Shown one piece after another: positions 46,992 to 57,942 of a stretch of DNA of 64,000 bases; the first letter of the stretch is position 1; each line of letters starts with the position of its first letter. This DNA comes from Aliivibrio sp. S4MY1 (GTDB lineage Bacteria > Pseudomonadota > Gammaproteobacteria > Enterobacterales > Vibrionaceae), in NCBI RefSeq assembly GCF_028765545.1, contig NZ_JARACP010000001.1, forward strand, positions 186,001-250,000, in the 5' to 3' direction. The position numbers and the translations under genes were made by a program. The notes under the pieces are model-generated. The model was not told the DNA's origin. It saw only the letters and a list, made by a program, of their open reading frames with translations, and did not search any database.

Positions 46992-47032
46992 AAAAAGGCC
47001 GCTGTTTTCTTTGAGATAACAGCGGCCTTTTT
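46992..47032. terminator. Bidirectional terminator between yfeX-like gene and crr
   Basis: Long stem AAAAAGGCCGCTGTT / AACAGCGGCCTTTTT with an 11-nt loop, working for both convergent genes. Confidence 0.88.
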
Positions 47033-47065
47033 ATTGTCTTTAATTAACTAGTTTATCTTTAAAGA

Positions 47066-47575
47066 TTACTTAGTTACTTTAAGAACTGGAGATTCACCAA
47101 CAGTAACAGCACCAGAAAGCTTAGTAAGCTCTTTGATTTCGTCCATGTTTGAGATTACAACTGGAGTAAGCGTTGATTTAGCGTGCTCTTCTAAGTACGC
47201 AAGATCGAATTCGATTACTGTGTCGCCAGCTTTAACTTCTTGGCCTTCTTCAGCGATACGAGTAAAGCCTTGACCTTTAAGTTCAACGGTATCGATACCA
47301 AAGTGAACGAAAAGCTCGATGCCGTCGTTAGATTCGATAGAGAAAGCGTGGTTAGTTTCAAAGATTTTGCCGATTGTACCGTTTACTGGAGCAACCATTT
47401 TGTTGCCAGCAGGTTTGATAGCAATACCGTCACCAACGATTTTTTCAGCGAACACTACGTCTGGCACATCTTCGATGTTTACAATTTCACCAGAAAGAGG
47501 TGCGATGATGTCGATTGCACCAGCTGCAGTGCTTTCAGAAGAAAATGCGCTTTTAATTTTGTCAAACAGACCCAT
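47066..47575 (-). CDS. crr: PTS glucose-specific EIIA component
   Basis: 169 residues, as in E. coli. The phosphorylated His91 is in [17 protein letters not shown] and the auxiliary His76 in [12 protein letters not shown]-Glc passes phosphate from HPr to glucose-type permeases and controls adenylate cyclase and non-PTS uptake (inducer exclusion). It is the last gene of ptsH-ptsI-crr, with a hairpin between ptsI and crr. Confidence 0.97.
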   Translation of the reverse strand: MGLFDKIKSAFSSESTAAGAIDIIAPLSGEIVNIEDVPDVVFAEKIVGDGIAIKPAGNKMVAPVNGTIGKIFETNHAFSIESNDGIELFVHFGIDTVELKGQGFTRIAEEGQEVKAGDTVIEFDLAYLEEHAKSTLTPVVISNMDEIKELTKLSGAVTVGESPVLKVTK

Positions 47576-47601
47576 TGTGTAGCTCCCTAAAGTTATATTA
47601 A

Positions 47602-47625
47602 ATAGCCACTAAACTTAGTGGCTAT
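47602..47625 (-). other. Intercistronic hairpin between ptsI and crr
   Basis: Perfect 10-bp stem ATAGCCACTA / TAGTGGCTAT with a 4-nt loop, 26 bp before the crr start, without a strong T tract. It may be a partial terminator or an RNA stabiliser that separates crr from ptsHI expression. Confidence 0.5.
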
Positions 47626-47649
47626 ATTTAATTCTTTGCAACTATACTA

Positions 47650-49374
47650 TTACTTAGTATTTTCTGCGATAAATTTTTCAACGTGCGCTTCAATTTCTGC
47701 TGCTGTAGGCATTTGAAGAGCTTCATCTGCCATTGCTTTCACTGCTGCAAAGTTTGAGTTACGAACAATTTTCTTAACTAGAGGGATAGAGATACCGCTC
47801 ATGCTGAACTCGTCTAAGCCCATACCTAGAAGAAGTAGACTAGCACGCTCATCACCAGCTAGCTCACCACACATACCAGTCCATTTACCTTCTTTATGAG
47901 AAGCGTCGATTACTTGCTTGATTACAAGCAAAACCGCTGGAGATAGTGGGTTATATAGGTGAGAAATCATTTCGTTACCACGGTCAACTGCAAGAGTATA
48001 TTGCGTTAAATCGTTAGTTCCGATAGAGAAGAAGCTCACTTCTTTCGCTAAATGGTGTGCAATTGCAGCGGCTGCTGGCGTTTCAACCATAACACCGATT
48101 TCGATGCTTTCATCAAACGCATGGCCTTCAGCACGAAGTTCTACTTTGTATTCTTCGATTGCATTTTTCAGCTCACGGATTTCTTCAACAGAAATGATCA
48201 TTGGGAACATGATACGCAGTTTACCGTGTGCAGATGCACGTAAAATACCACGTAATTGGTCACGTAGGATTTCACGACGGTCTAAACTGATACGGATTGC
48301 ACGCCATCCTAAGAATGGGTTCATTTCTTCTGGGAGATCCATGTATGGTAGATCTTTATCACCACCGATATCCATAGTACGGATGATCACTGGCTCACCA
48401 TGCATCGCTTCAGCTACTTCTTTATAAGCAACATATTGCTCTTCTTCAGTAGGAAGTGCATCACGATCCATGAATAGGAATTCTGTACGATACAGACCAA
48501 CACCTTCGCCGCCGTTACGGATGATACCGTCACAGTCTTTAACTGTACCGATGTTACCGCAAACTTCAACTTGGTGGCCATCTAGAGTGATAGCAGGTAG
48601 GTCTTTTAGTTTTGCTAGCTCTTCTTTTTCTGCAATTTGTGCATCACGAATTTGCTTAGCTTCTGCTAGTTCTGCTTCTGATGGGTTGATAACAATTTTG
48701 TTGTTAACCGCATCAAGAATTAGCATATCACCGTTCTTCACTTGCTTAGTGATATCGTTAGTTCCAACGATAGCAGGTAGTTCAAGAGAACGAGCCATGA
48801 TAGAAGTATGAGAAGTACGACCGCCGATGTCACAAGCAAAACCAAGAACGTAGTCTAGGTTGATTTGTGCTGTTTCAGAAGGCGTTAAATCGTTAGCAAC
48901 CAGGATAACTTTTTCATTGATAGCACTTAGTGAAACAATGTTGATACCTAATGCATTTTTAACAAAGCGGCTACCGATATCACGGATATCTGTAGCACGC
49001 TCTTTTAGATAATCATCATCCAATGACTCTAGTGCACACGCTTGCTCTTCAATTACAGAGTAAATTGCAAAGTCTGCAGCCATTTTATCATCTTTGATAA
49101 GGGCTAAGATTTCTTCTTCTAGCTCTTCATCTTCAAGAAGCATAATGTGCCCCTCAAAAATAGCTTCTTTTTCTTCGCCGAAAGTAGCTAGCGCTTTTGC
49201 TTTAATAGCTTCTAATTGCTCAGAAGACTTATTACGAGCATCAAAGAAACGTTGAACTTCTGCTTCTACTTGAGAATCAGAGATTGGAGTTTTGTTTAGG
49301 ACAATTTCATCTTCCTGAAGTAATAGTGCTTTACCAAAAGCAATACCTGGAGATGCTAGAATGCCAGAAATCAT
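47650..49374 (-). CDS. ptsI: PTS enzyme I
   Basis: 574 residues. Transfers phosphate from PEP to HPr. His189 in [21 protein letters not shown] is the phosphorylated residue, as in E. coli. The PEP-binding barrel shows [13 protein letters not shown] near 292, [16 protein letters not shown] near 330 and [19 protein letters not shown] near 450, with the Cys of GMCGELAGD near 502. It is between ptsH and crr. Confidence 0.98.
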   Translation of the reverse strand: MISGILASPGIAFGKALLLQEDEIVLNKTPISDSQVEAEVQRFFDARNKSSEQLEAIKAKALATFGEEKEAIFEGHIMLLEDEELEEEILALIKDDKMAADFAIYSVIEEQACALESLDDDYLKERATDIRDIGSRFVKNALGINIVSLSAINEKVILVANDLTPSETAQINLDYVLGFACDIGGRTSHTSIMARSLELPAIVGTNDITKQVKNGDMLILDAVNNKIVINPSEAELAEAKQIRDAQIAEKEELAKLKDLPAITLDGHQVEVCGNIGTVKDCDGIIRNGGEGVGLYRTEFLFMDRDALPTEEEQYVAYKEVAEAMHGEPVIIRTMDIGGDKDLPYMDLPEEMNPFLGWRAIRISLDRREILRDQLRGILRASAHGKLRIMFPMIISVEEIRELKNAIEEYKVELRAEGHAFDESIEIGVMVETPAAAAIAHHLAKEVSFFSIGTNDLTQYTLAVDRGNEMISHLYNPLSPAVLLVIKQVIDASHKEGKWTGMCGELAGDERASLLLLGMGLDEFSMSGISIPLVKKIVRNSNFAAVKAMADEALQMPTAAEIEAHVEKFIAENTK

Positions 49375-49430
49375 AGCTTTACCTTAAAATTGATCAAATT
49401 AGAGAATGAGAATAATAAAGAAAAAGCTGA

Positions 49431-49688
49431 TTAGTGCAGCTCATCCATTAGTTTAACTAGGTGGTCTACTGCTTCTTTCTCTTGAGCGCCTTCAGCAGAG
49501 ATAGTTACGTTAGTACCTTTAGTTAGACCTAAAGTTTGAAGTTTGAAAAGGCTAGTAGCACTTGCACTTTTACCGTTAGAAGTAACAGTGATTTTTGCAT
49601 CAAAACCTTTAGCTTCTTTAACGAACTGAGCCGCTGGACGAGTGTGAAGGCCGTTTTCTGCAGTGATTACTACGTCTTGTGAATACAT
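49431..49688 (-). CDS. ptsH: PTS phosphocarrier protein HPr
   Basis: 85 residues. The phosphorylated His15 lies in [19 protein letters not shown] and the Ser46 region is [16 protein letters not shown]. HPr takes phosphate from enzyme I and gives it to sugar permeases. It is the first gene of the pts operon; ptsI follows after 56 bp. Confidence 0.97.
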   Translation of the reverse strand: MYSQDVVITAENGLHTRPAAQFVKEAKGFDAKITVTSNGKSASATSLFKLQTLGLTKGTNVTISAEGAQEKEAVDHLVKLMDELH

Positions 49689-50007
49689 TGTGTATACCCC
49701 GATTTATATTTTATGTTGAATTAATGTCGTTAACCAATTCGGTTTGCGAATCTACTTTCGCATATCATAGACTCAGAAACAATCTATCTTCAATCAAATA
49801 AGTTAATGGCAGTAATTTATACATTCTTTCTTATTTTGTAATATTAAGTTGCCTTAATACTGATACTTTATACTGGATTGTAATTATTTTACACCTAAAA
49901 ATAAAGTGGTTTGATTATTACTAAGGAGGGAAATGAAATCAACAAAAAAACCCCATAAGGGGCTTTTTTGGCGTAAAAATTGATTTGAACACATAGATAT
50001 TACAAAA
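49689..50007. other. Intergenic region between ptsH and cysK
   Basis: 319 bp. It holds a candidate minus-strand ptsH promoter (-35 TTACAA at 49878-49883, 18-bp spacer, -10 TATTAA at 49854-49859). A perfect inverted repeat TGTAATTATTTTACA (49880-49894) overlaps the -35. The cysK terminator is at 49943-49969, and a 16-codon plus-strand frame starts at 49933 behind AGGAGG. Nothing else was recognised. Confidence 0.5.
49943..49969. terminator. Terminator of cysK
   Basis: Stem built from CCCC / GGGG with extra A-T pairs and a 4-nt loop (CCCCATAAGGGG), flanked by A and T tracts, so it works on both strands. It ends cysK, which is read from the right. Confidence 0.82.
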
Positions 50008-50976
50008 TTATTGCTCATTTTCCTGTTCTGTAAACAATCCTGCAAAGAGTGCTGTACTTAAATAACGTTCACCTGAACTTGGTAAAACAACAACAATTTG
50101 CTTATTTTCAAACTCAGGAAGTTCTGCAATACGGTTAGCTGCTACAACAGCAGCACCTGAAGATATACCTGCTAAAATACCTTCTTCTTCCATTAAACGA
50201 CGAGCCATGGTAATTGCGTCATCTGACGTAATCGCTTCAACACGATCAATCAGTGTAAGATCTAAGTTACCAGGAATAAAGCCAGCACCAATACCTTGTA
50301 TTTTGTGCGGTGCAGGTTTGATCTCTTCACCAGCAAGGGCTTGAGCGATAACTGGAGATTCTGCAGGCTCTACAGCAACAGACAAAACGGCTTTATTTTG
50401 AGTGTGCTTTAGATAACGACTTGTACCTGTTAATGTACCACCAGTACCTACACCAGCAACGAATACGTCTACATTACCTTCTGTTGCTTCCCAGATCTCT
50501 GGTCCTGTTGTTTTTTCATGAATAGCAGGGTTTGCTGGGTTATTAAATTGCTGAAGAAGTAGATACTTATTTGGATCGCTCGCTACAATTTCTTCTGCTT
50601 TAGCTATTGCGCCACCCATGCCTTTAGGTGCTTCGGTTAATACAAGATTAGCACCTAGAGCTTTAAGTAACTTACGGCGTTCAAGACTCATTGAGGCTGG
50701 CATAGTTAGTGTTAACTTATAACCACGAGCTGCAGCAACAAAAGCCAGAGCAACACCAGTATTACCTGATGTTGGCTCAACCAGTTCGATCCCTTCTTTT
50801 AACGTGCCTGCTTTTTCTGCTTCCCAAATCATATTTGCGCCAATACGACACTTCACGCTAAAGCTAGGGTTACGAGCTTCTACTTTTGCTAATACGTTGC
50901 CGTTACTAACACGGTTAAGACGTACAAGAGGTGTGTTACCAATAGTTTGAGAATTATCTTCGTAAATCTTTGTCAT
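50008..50976 (-). CDS. cysK: Cysteine synthase A (O-acetylserine sulfhydrylase)
   Basis: 322 residues from ATG 50976, chosen because AAGGAAC lies upstream and the protein then starts as in E. coli. The enzyme uses PLP to make cysteine from O-acetylserine and sulfide. Lys42 in [10 protein letters not shown] binds PLP, with [11 protein letters not shown] near 67 and [16 protein letters not shown] near 176 for the cofactor phosphate. The order cysK-cysZ matches E. coli. Confidence 0.97.
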   Translation of the reverse strand: MTKIYEDNSQTIGNTPLVRLNRVSNGNVLAKVEARNPSFSVKCRIGANMIWEAEKAGTLKEGIELVEPTSGNTGVALAFVAAARGYKLTLTMPASMSLERRKLLKALGANLVLTEAPKGMGGAIAKAEEIVASDPNKYLLLQQFNNPANPAIHEKTTGPEIWEATEGNVDVFVAGVGTGGTLTGTSRYLKHTQNKAVLSVAVEPAESPVIAQALAGEEIKPAPHKIQGIGAGFIPGNLDLTLIDRVEAITSDDAITMARRLMEEEGILAGISSGAAVVAANRIAELPEFENKQIVVVLPSSGERYLSTALFAGLFTEQENEQ

Positions 50977-51105
50977 GATCTGTTCCTTCATTTCACGTAA
51001 CGCGTGATTCAATATGGAGTAAATTTTTGGTGATTCATTTGAGTAACTCGACCTACTTAGAATACGAAGAGTTTCTTAAATGAGAAAGGATCAAAAGGTT
51101 ATAAG

Positions 51106-51873
51106 TTATGGATTAATAGCTTTATGTGTATCACGGTAAACATCAACCCACATAGCGGTTGCGCCACAAACTGCGATAGGCATAACAAATAGGTTTAAGA
51201 TTGGTGTCATCGTAAAGAGAGTAACGAGTGAACCAAAAGATAAGCATTTACCGCGTTTGGTCTTTAGTTCATCACGCATTGTTTCAAAAGGGACTTTATG
51301 GTTATCAAACGGATAATCACAGTATTGAATTGCCATCATCCAAGCGGTAAATAAAAACCATAAAACAGGCGCTATACTTTGACCAATTGCAGGGATAAAG
51401 AAAAGAATAAACAAGCCAAGCGCCTTCGGAATATAGTATTTTAGCTTTTGCCATTCGCGCTTAAAGATCCGTGGTAAATCTTTTAATGCGTCTAAAATGC
51501 CACCACTTGGCGCAGGTTGCCCGGTTAACTTCGCTTCAAGGTGTTCGGAAAGTAAACCATTAAACGGCGCCGCTATCCAGTTAGCTATAGTACTAAAAAA
51601 GTACGAGAAAACAGCAAGAATACTAATAACAATTAATGGCCACAATATATAGGAGAGCCAATCAAGCCAACTTGGAATTTGAGCTAGGATCTGTTCAATC
51701 CATCCGCCAATTTGATTAAATAGATAAAAAAATGACCCACCTAACAACGCAATATTGATTAAAAGAGGGATAAAAACAAAGCGTCGAATACCTGGCGTCA
51801 TCGCCAAAGATATCCCTTTTAAAAAATATTGTACGCCTGATTGAGTTTGCTTATATGTATTCATTATTCGCAT
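51106..51873 (-). CDS. cysZ: Sulfate transporter CysZ
   Basis: 255 residues (or 252 from the in-frame ATG at 51864). Four hydrophobic regions (about 30-55, 70-95, 145-180, 215-240) and the [29 protein letters not shown] segment at the N-terminus define the family. CysZ moves sulfate across the inner membrane for cysteine synthesis, which fits its position beside cysK. It is divergent from zipA, as in E. coli. Confidence 0.93.
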   Translation of the reverse strand: MRIMNTYKQTQSGVQYFLKGISLAMTPGIRRFVFIPLLINIALLGGSFFYLFNQIGGWIEQILAQIPSWLDWLSYILWPLIVISILAVFSYFFSTIANWIAAPFNGLLSEHLEAKLTGQPAPSGGILDALKDLPRIFKREWQKLKYYIPKALGLFILFFIPAIGQSIAPVLWFLFTAWMMAIQYCDYPFDNHKVPFETMRDELKTKRGKCLSFGSLVTLFTMTPILNLFVMPIAVCGATAMWVDVYRDTHKAINP

Positions 51874-52166
51874 TTATACTTAGGTATCATGTCTTCACTA
51901 TACTCAAAAATGGGCATAAATAAATGCTGTTATTGCAGTTTATGCCATTCTAAATAGTTCAAATGTAAGATTTATGTCACCACTTTCATTTTGTTATTCA
52001 AAAATAGGGGTATTATTTGGTACATTACCAATAAGTAGTGGTAGATTATCGTTTATGGATAAACTACCTTAATAGTAGTTGAGAGTAGATTTCCCTTTTT
52101 ATGTTCCTTTTATGGGATAAAAAACACTAGGGAAGTTCAATAAAGCAGAAGAGCAGAGAGTTAGCG

Positions 52167-53120
52167 ATGCAAGAATTGCGATTAGTGTTGATACTTGTTG
52201 GGGCATTAGCCATTGCGGCGTTATTGTTTCATGGCTTATGGACAAGTCGAAAGGAAACAAACTCAAAATTTGGGAAAAAAGTAGACATAGATTTTGATAT
52301 TGATGAAGAGCAACCTACACCAGAACGTAGCTTTGCTAAATCTAAAGATGACATTGCTGCGCCAAAAGAAAGAAAAGAACCTGCATTTGCTCGTGAGGAG
52401 CCTGCTTTTTCAAATGATCCTCTTTTCGATTATGAAGAACAAATTATTGAATCCAATAAACCAGAATCAATAAGCGAGTCGTTTATTGATGAACCTGTAG
52501 TTCAAACCAGTAATAAAGTTATTGATGAACCTACTGTTAAAGAGGAACCAACGATTTCATTCTCTGCGATTGATGATGCGGTTGTTGCACCAAAAGAAGA
52601 ACCTCAAATTATTTCTCAACCAGAAGAGGTTACGGTTGTAGTACCTGAACCTATTATTGAGCCAATTCAAGAGCCAATTCAAGAGCCAGAGCCGGAACCT
52701 GAAGTTAAAGAAGACGCAATTATTATTAATGTGCACGGAATGGGAAGTGAGCGCTTTAATGGTAGTCGATTATTTAATAGTTTAGAGCAAAATGGCTTAG
52801 TATTTGGTGATATGGCTATTTACCATCGTCATTCAGATCTCTCAGGCGCGGGTAAAGTGTTATTTAGTGTGGCGAATATGGTTTCTCCTGGTCATTTCCA
52901 AGTATCAGAAGGCGAAGAGTTTTCCACTCCAGGTATTTCCTTTTTCTTACCTTTGCCTTGTCATGGCGAAGCTGAGCACAATTTTAAACTGATGCTACAA
53001 ACAGCACAGCTAGTGAGTTCAGAGTTAGGTGGCAATATTCTTGATGAAAAGCGAGATATGTTGACACCAAATAAGATTGATGAATATAAGCAGCGAGTAA
53101 AAGTTTTCTGCCGTAAATAG
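52167..53120 (+). CDS. zipA: Cell division protein ZipA
   Basis: 317 residues. An N-terminal transmembrane helix (about 5-24) with the short periplasmic start MQELR is followed by an acidic, Pro/Glu-rich linker (about 40-185). The C-terminal FtsZ-binding domain spans about 185-315 (IIINVHGMGSERFNGSRLFNSLEQ). ZipA tethers the FtsZ ring to the membrane. The linker has repeated EPIQEP units. ligA follows after a terminator. Confidence 0.95.
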   Translation: MQELRLVLILVGALAIAALLFHGLWTSRKETNSKFGKKVDIDFDIDEEQPTPERSFAKSKDDIAAPKERKEPAFAREEPAFSNDPLFDYEEQIIESNKPESISESFIDEPVVQTSNKVIDEPTVKEEPTISFSAIDDAVVAPKEEPQIISQPEEVTVVVPEPIIEPIQEPIQEPEPEPEVKEDAIIINVHGMGSERFNGSRLFNSLEQNGLVFGDMAIYHRHSDLSGAGKVLFSVANMVSPGHFQVSEGEEFSTPGISFFLPLPCHGEAEHNFKLMLQTAQLVSSELGGNILDEKRDMLTPNKIDEYKQRVKVFCRK

Positions 53121-53151
53121 ATCGTCTATCATAGTATTATTGTGAATTGAG

Positions 53152-53177
53152 AAAGGCTCTTTATGAGCCTTTTTTTA
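53152..53177 (+). terminator. Terminator between zipA and ligA
   Basis: Stem AAAGGCTC / GAGCCTTT with a 5-nt loop and seven T residues. ligA would then need read-through or its own promoter. Confidence 0.82.
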
Positions 53178-53208
53178 TTTTTAGAAAGACAGAACAAGAA
53201 GTTGATGA

Positions 53209-55218
<2,010 letters not shown>

Positions 55219-55242
55219 CAATAAAACAGCCATTCATTAAAG

Positions 55243-55268
55243 AAAAGGAGCTTAGAGCTCCTTTTTTT
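55243..55268 (+). terminator. Terminator after ligA
   Basis: Perfect 10-bp stem AAAAGGAGCT / AGCTCCTTTT with a 3-nt loop and a T tract. Confidence 0.87.
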
Positions 55269-55744
55269 ATATCTGAAATTAATGGTTTTCATTGTTTGGT
55301 ATAACTTAAAAATTTTGTATCGACACTTGTTGTAACTAATTATATGGTTCGATCAACTGTTTTCAAAATAAAGTGACATTCGTCGCATTGAGTATTTTTT
55401 TATATTTATAACCTGCTGTTTTAGCTTTAAAAGCTGTTTTTTGAGGTTTTTTGATCTATTTAATTTGATCTTAATCACTAACGCGAAAGAAGTTTGCGCT
55501 CGCTCATATTTTTTTTATGAAAAATTAAGTTTTTGTTTTATGTTTTTTTAGCTGGGTTTAGTCTTAATTACATGGATGCACAGTGTGTATGCAGGAAAAA
55601 ATATAAGGTAATTACGATTTTTAAATTTTCCTTTTCTTATTTAAAAATTGTGTGAATTAGGATAGTTATTTATTGCTTTCGGCGGCCAACTTAAAGCCAG
55701 TAAATAACGAACACAGCTATATCCATTTTTAGGAGCTTTATTCC
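55269..55744 (+). promoter_or_regulatory. Long leader and promoter region of the chitoporin-like gene
   Basis: 476 bp without a gene. It holds a CRP-like site AGTGACATTCGTCGCA (55372-55387, eight of ten half-site bases), a TTTTTTGAGGTTTTT motif (55437-55451) also found before the next porin, and a possible -10 TATAAG (55602-55607). The leader hairpin at 55665-55708 follows, then the ribosome site AGGAG at 55731-55735. If the -10 is right, the mRNA leader is about 130 nt long. Confidence 0.45.
55665..55708 (+). ncRNA. Porin leader hairpin 1 with conserved loop
   Basis: 5' arm GTTATTTATTGCTTT (55665-55679) pairs with 3' arm AAAGCCAGTAAATAAC (55693-55708) in 15 pairs, with one G-U pair and one bulged C. 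The 13-nt loop is CGGCGGCCAACTT. The same loop, with two changes, tops a hairpin with a different stem sequence before the porin at 57943. It ends 36 nt before the start codon. Confidence 0.6.
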
Positions 55745-57142
55745 ATGGAAAACAAATTTTTTAAAGTATCAGCAATTGCAGCTGCACTTACAGGAGCTTT
55801 AATCGCTCCTCAAGTAATGGCAGAAGAAGTTGTCTCTGAACAATATACTAGTGAAGTGTCAAAATTCTTTGAAGAATCGACTATCAGCGGTAATGTTAAC
55901 CTTTTCATGCGTGCTCGTGATCGTGGTGGTGTTGATGCTAACGGTAATGATACAAAGAAAACAACCAATCTTGATCACGGTTCAATCTTTGTTAATTTAG
56001 GTTTTAACTCTGGCTATGCTGGCGGTGTTGTTGGTACTGATATCGTTATCTACTCAACATTTGATATGTGGCAAAATGGTGGGCCAGATCATGAGATGAA
56101 CTTTTGGGGTGTAAATAACCCATACGATAAGACACCAAGTGATAGTAATTGTTCAGGTACATGGGCGGCAGATTGTACTGATAATGGTGTATCTTTCGCT
56201 ACAGCGAATGCTAAATTTAAATTTGGTGATAATGTTAATGCTAAATTAGGTTACTTCCAACCATCTGTTCCAAGCACTCTAGGTGTTAACTGGTCTTTCG
56301 CTCCTGGTACATATCGTGGTGGTGAGATTGGTGCTAATCTTGGTAATCTTTCTTTGGGTTTAGTTGCTGCGGATGAATATAAAGCACCTTGGTTTAAAGA
56401 AACGTATGAATTCCAAGACGGTCAAGGTAATGATGCAGGTACAGCAATTTCTGTTGGTGCACGTTATGTGCTAAACAATGGTATTTCATTTGATGCAGGT
56501 TACGGTACGTTAACTGATGGCGACCGTTCAAATATGCACTTTAAAGTGAAAGGTACAACAGACGGTGGTTTCTACTGGTCTCCACAAGTATATATCGTAA
56601 GCGATAAAAACCAATATGATGATGACATTGCTGCACAGTTAGCATTCCTATCTGCATTTAGTTCTGGCCAATATTCATTCCGTGCTGAAGCAACAATGAC
56701 AATGGCGGATTCTACAGAAACTCGCGGTAATGTAGGTAATATGGCTTACCGTTTAACTGAGCAATATGGTGGTTCAAACGGTGCTTATGATATTTGGTGG
56801 AATAACCGTTCTGACTTTAACCATGATGGTGAAATTGCAGGTTTCGTTTCTGCTACTCGAGATTTTTCAGATATCGGTGGTACAGGGTTTAGCGCTGGTT
56901 TAAGTGCTGCGGCTGGTGGTGGTTCTTCATCTCCGGGTTACGATGACTTAGTTGAATATGCTTATAGTGCATTTGCAAACTATGCAATTCAAGCAGGTGC
57001 ATTAAAAGGGACAAATGTTAGCTTCTACTACACTGAATACTTTAATGATTCAGATGCAGGTAACTGGGTGCCATACAGTAACGCATTCCAAGACGAAACA
57101 GATTTTAAACTTATGCTAACAATGCCATTTGCTGTTAAATAA
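55745..57142 (+). CDS. chiP: Chitoporin-like outer membrane porin (OprD family)
   Basis: 465 residues. A signal peptide is cleaved near VMA-EEV (residue 26). The mature part is a beta-barrel with alternating aromatic and glycine-rich strands (GSIFVNLGFNSGYAGGVVGTDIVIYS near 77; LGYFQPSVPSTLG near 173) in the OprD/ChiP style. In V. cholerae the chitin-oligosaccharide porin gene also lies right after ligA, as I recall. That position and the small lipoprotein gene downstream (as in E. coli chiP-chiQ) support uptake of chitooligosaccharides. The protein ends PFAVK rather than in a terminal Phe. AGGAG lies upstream. Confidence 0.8.
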   Translation: MENKFFKVSAIAAALTGALIAPQVMAEEVVSEQYTSEVSKFFEESTISGNVNLFMRARDRGGVDANGNDTKKTTNLDHGSIFVNLGFNSGYAGGVVGTDIVIYSTFDMWQNGGPDHEMNFWGVNNPYDKTPSDSNCSGTWAADCTDNGVSFATANAKFKFGDNVNAKLGYFQPSVPSTLGVNWSFAPGTYRGGEIGANLGNLSLGLVAADEYKAPWFKETYEFQDGQGNDAGTAISVGARYVLNNGISFDAGYGTLTDGDRSNMHFKVKGTTDGGFYWSPQVYIVSDKNQYDDDIAAQLAFLSAFSSGQYSFRAEATMTMADSTETRGNVGNMAYRLTEQYGGSNGAYDIWWNNRSDFNHDGEIAGFVSATRDFSDIGGTGFSAGLSAAAGGGSSSPGYDDLVEYAYSAFANYAIQAGALKGTNVSFYYTEYFNDSDAGNWVPYSNAFQDETDFKLMLTMPFAVK

Positions 57143-57170
57143 ACTATTATTTAATTAGTTATATATTTTA

Positions 57171-57196
57171 AGCTGAGCCTTTGTGCTCAGCTTTTT
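57171..57196 (+). terminator. Terminator between chiP-like gene and the lipoprotein gene
   Basis: Perfect 8-bp stem AGCTGAGC / GCTCAGCT, 6-nt loop, six T residues. The next gene begins 17 bp later with GGGAGG, so it is expressed by read-through at a lower level. Confidence 0.87.
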
Positions 57197-57212
57197 TATT
57201 GGGAGGCGTTAA

Positions 57213-57569
57213 ATGAAAGAAATGATAGTTATTTTATCTATATTATTAACTTCTTGTGCCACGGTGCCAACAACTCCGAAAGAATACTGGTTCGGGCAAG
57301 GAGAGCGCTTTGGTAGCCGAGGTTACAGTATTGAAACTGATGCGTTAGAAAGCATGAAAGAAAAAGTTCCTTTTGATGAAGTTGCCTACCTTGAAGGCTA
57401 CAAAAAAGGCATTAATATCTATTGTGATCCTTTTCAGGCTTTTAGTAAGGGAGTTAGTGGTATTAGGTATACAGGGCAATGTGATTCCCAAAAAGAAGTG
57501 ATTATGATTAAAGCTGAATGGGAGAGAGGGTGGCAATCTTTTATTGCTTGGGATTTCGGTATAAGATAA
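57213..57569 (+). CDS. Small lipoprotein (DUF2799/ChiQ-like)
   Basis: 118 residues. The lipobox ILLTSC places the lipidated Cys at residue 15. The mature part has YWFGQGERFGSRGYS and YLEGYKKGINIYCDPFQAFSKGVSG, a pattern like DUF2799 lipoproteins, with Cys pairs near 72 and 90. Position after a chitoporin-like gene recalls chiQ in E. coli. Function is unknown; a role at the outer membrane with the porin is inferred. GGGAGG precedes the ATG. Confidence 0.7.
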   Translation: MKEMIVILSILLTSCATVPTTPKEYWFGQGERFGSRGYSIETDALESMKEKVPFDEVAYLEGYKKGINIYCDPFQAFSKGVSGIRYTGQCDSQKEVIMIKAEWERGWQSFIAWDFGIR

Positions 57570-57572
57570 ACG

Positions 57573-57600
57573 AGTGCGACTTAGTTCGCACTTTTTTTTT
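57573..57600 (+). terminator. Terminator after the small lipoprotein gene
   Basis: 7-bp stem AGTGCGA / TCGCACT, 6-nt loop, at least eight T residues. Confidence 0.85.
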
Positions 57601-57942
57601 ATTTAAAATAAATAGTTATAATTTTAGCTAAATTCAACGTGATCTAGATCGACTTAATCTGCATGAATACGTTCTTTTTTTGAGGTTTTTGTCTCTTTTG
57701 TTTTATTTTTAATCAATGAGTTTTATTTTTGTTTGGTTGTAACTTTATGATATATAAGTATTATGTTTTTTTATAAATATTGATATTTGAGGTGCATCAC
57801 TCAAAGAGCGTGACTATATTTTCTTTGTGAAAAAACATTGTCATAGTCCACCCCAGACAACAAATCTAGTGCATGGTTCATTTCGGCGACCAAGTTAAAT
57901 GACTATGCATTACTTAATTAGTTAAATGAAGGAATTATGACT
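57601..57942 (+). promoter_or_regulatory. Promoter and leader region of the second porin
   Basis: 342 bp without a gene. It contains TTTTTTGAGGTTTTT (57676-57690), shared with the chiP-like leader region. An imperfect palindrome TTGAGGTGCATCACTCAA (57787-57804) sits just before a possible -10 TATATT (57815-57820). The leader hairpin is at 57870-57909 and the ribosome site AAGGA at 57929-57933. The predicted leader is about 115 nt. Confidence 0.45.
57870..57909 (+). ncRNA. Porin leader hairpin 2 with conserved loop
   Basis: 5' arm TGCATGGTTCATTT pairs with 3' arm AAATGACTATGCA in 13 pairs, with one G-U pair and one bulged T. The 13-nt loop CGGCGACCAAGTT (57884-57896) differs from that of hairpin 1 at only two positions. 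It ends 33 nt before the start codon at 57943. Confidence 0.6.

Noticed and set aside
47240-48811. Long plus-strand frames opposite crr and ptsI
   Set aside because: Shadows of the conserved minus-strand pts genes; codon use follows the real genes.
55423-55452. AGCTTTAAAAGCT followed by T residues as an extra terminator after ligA
   Set aside because: The stem is 5 bp with a 3-nt loop of A/T; a much better ligA terminator stands at 55243-55268.
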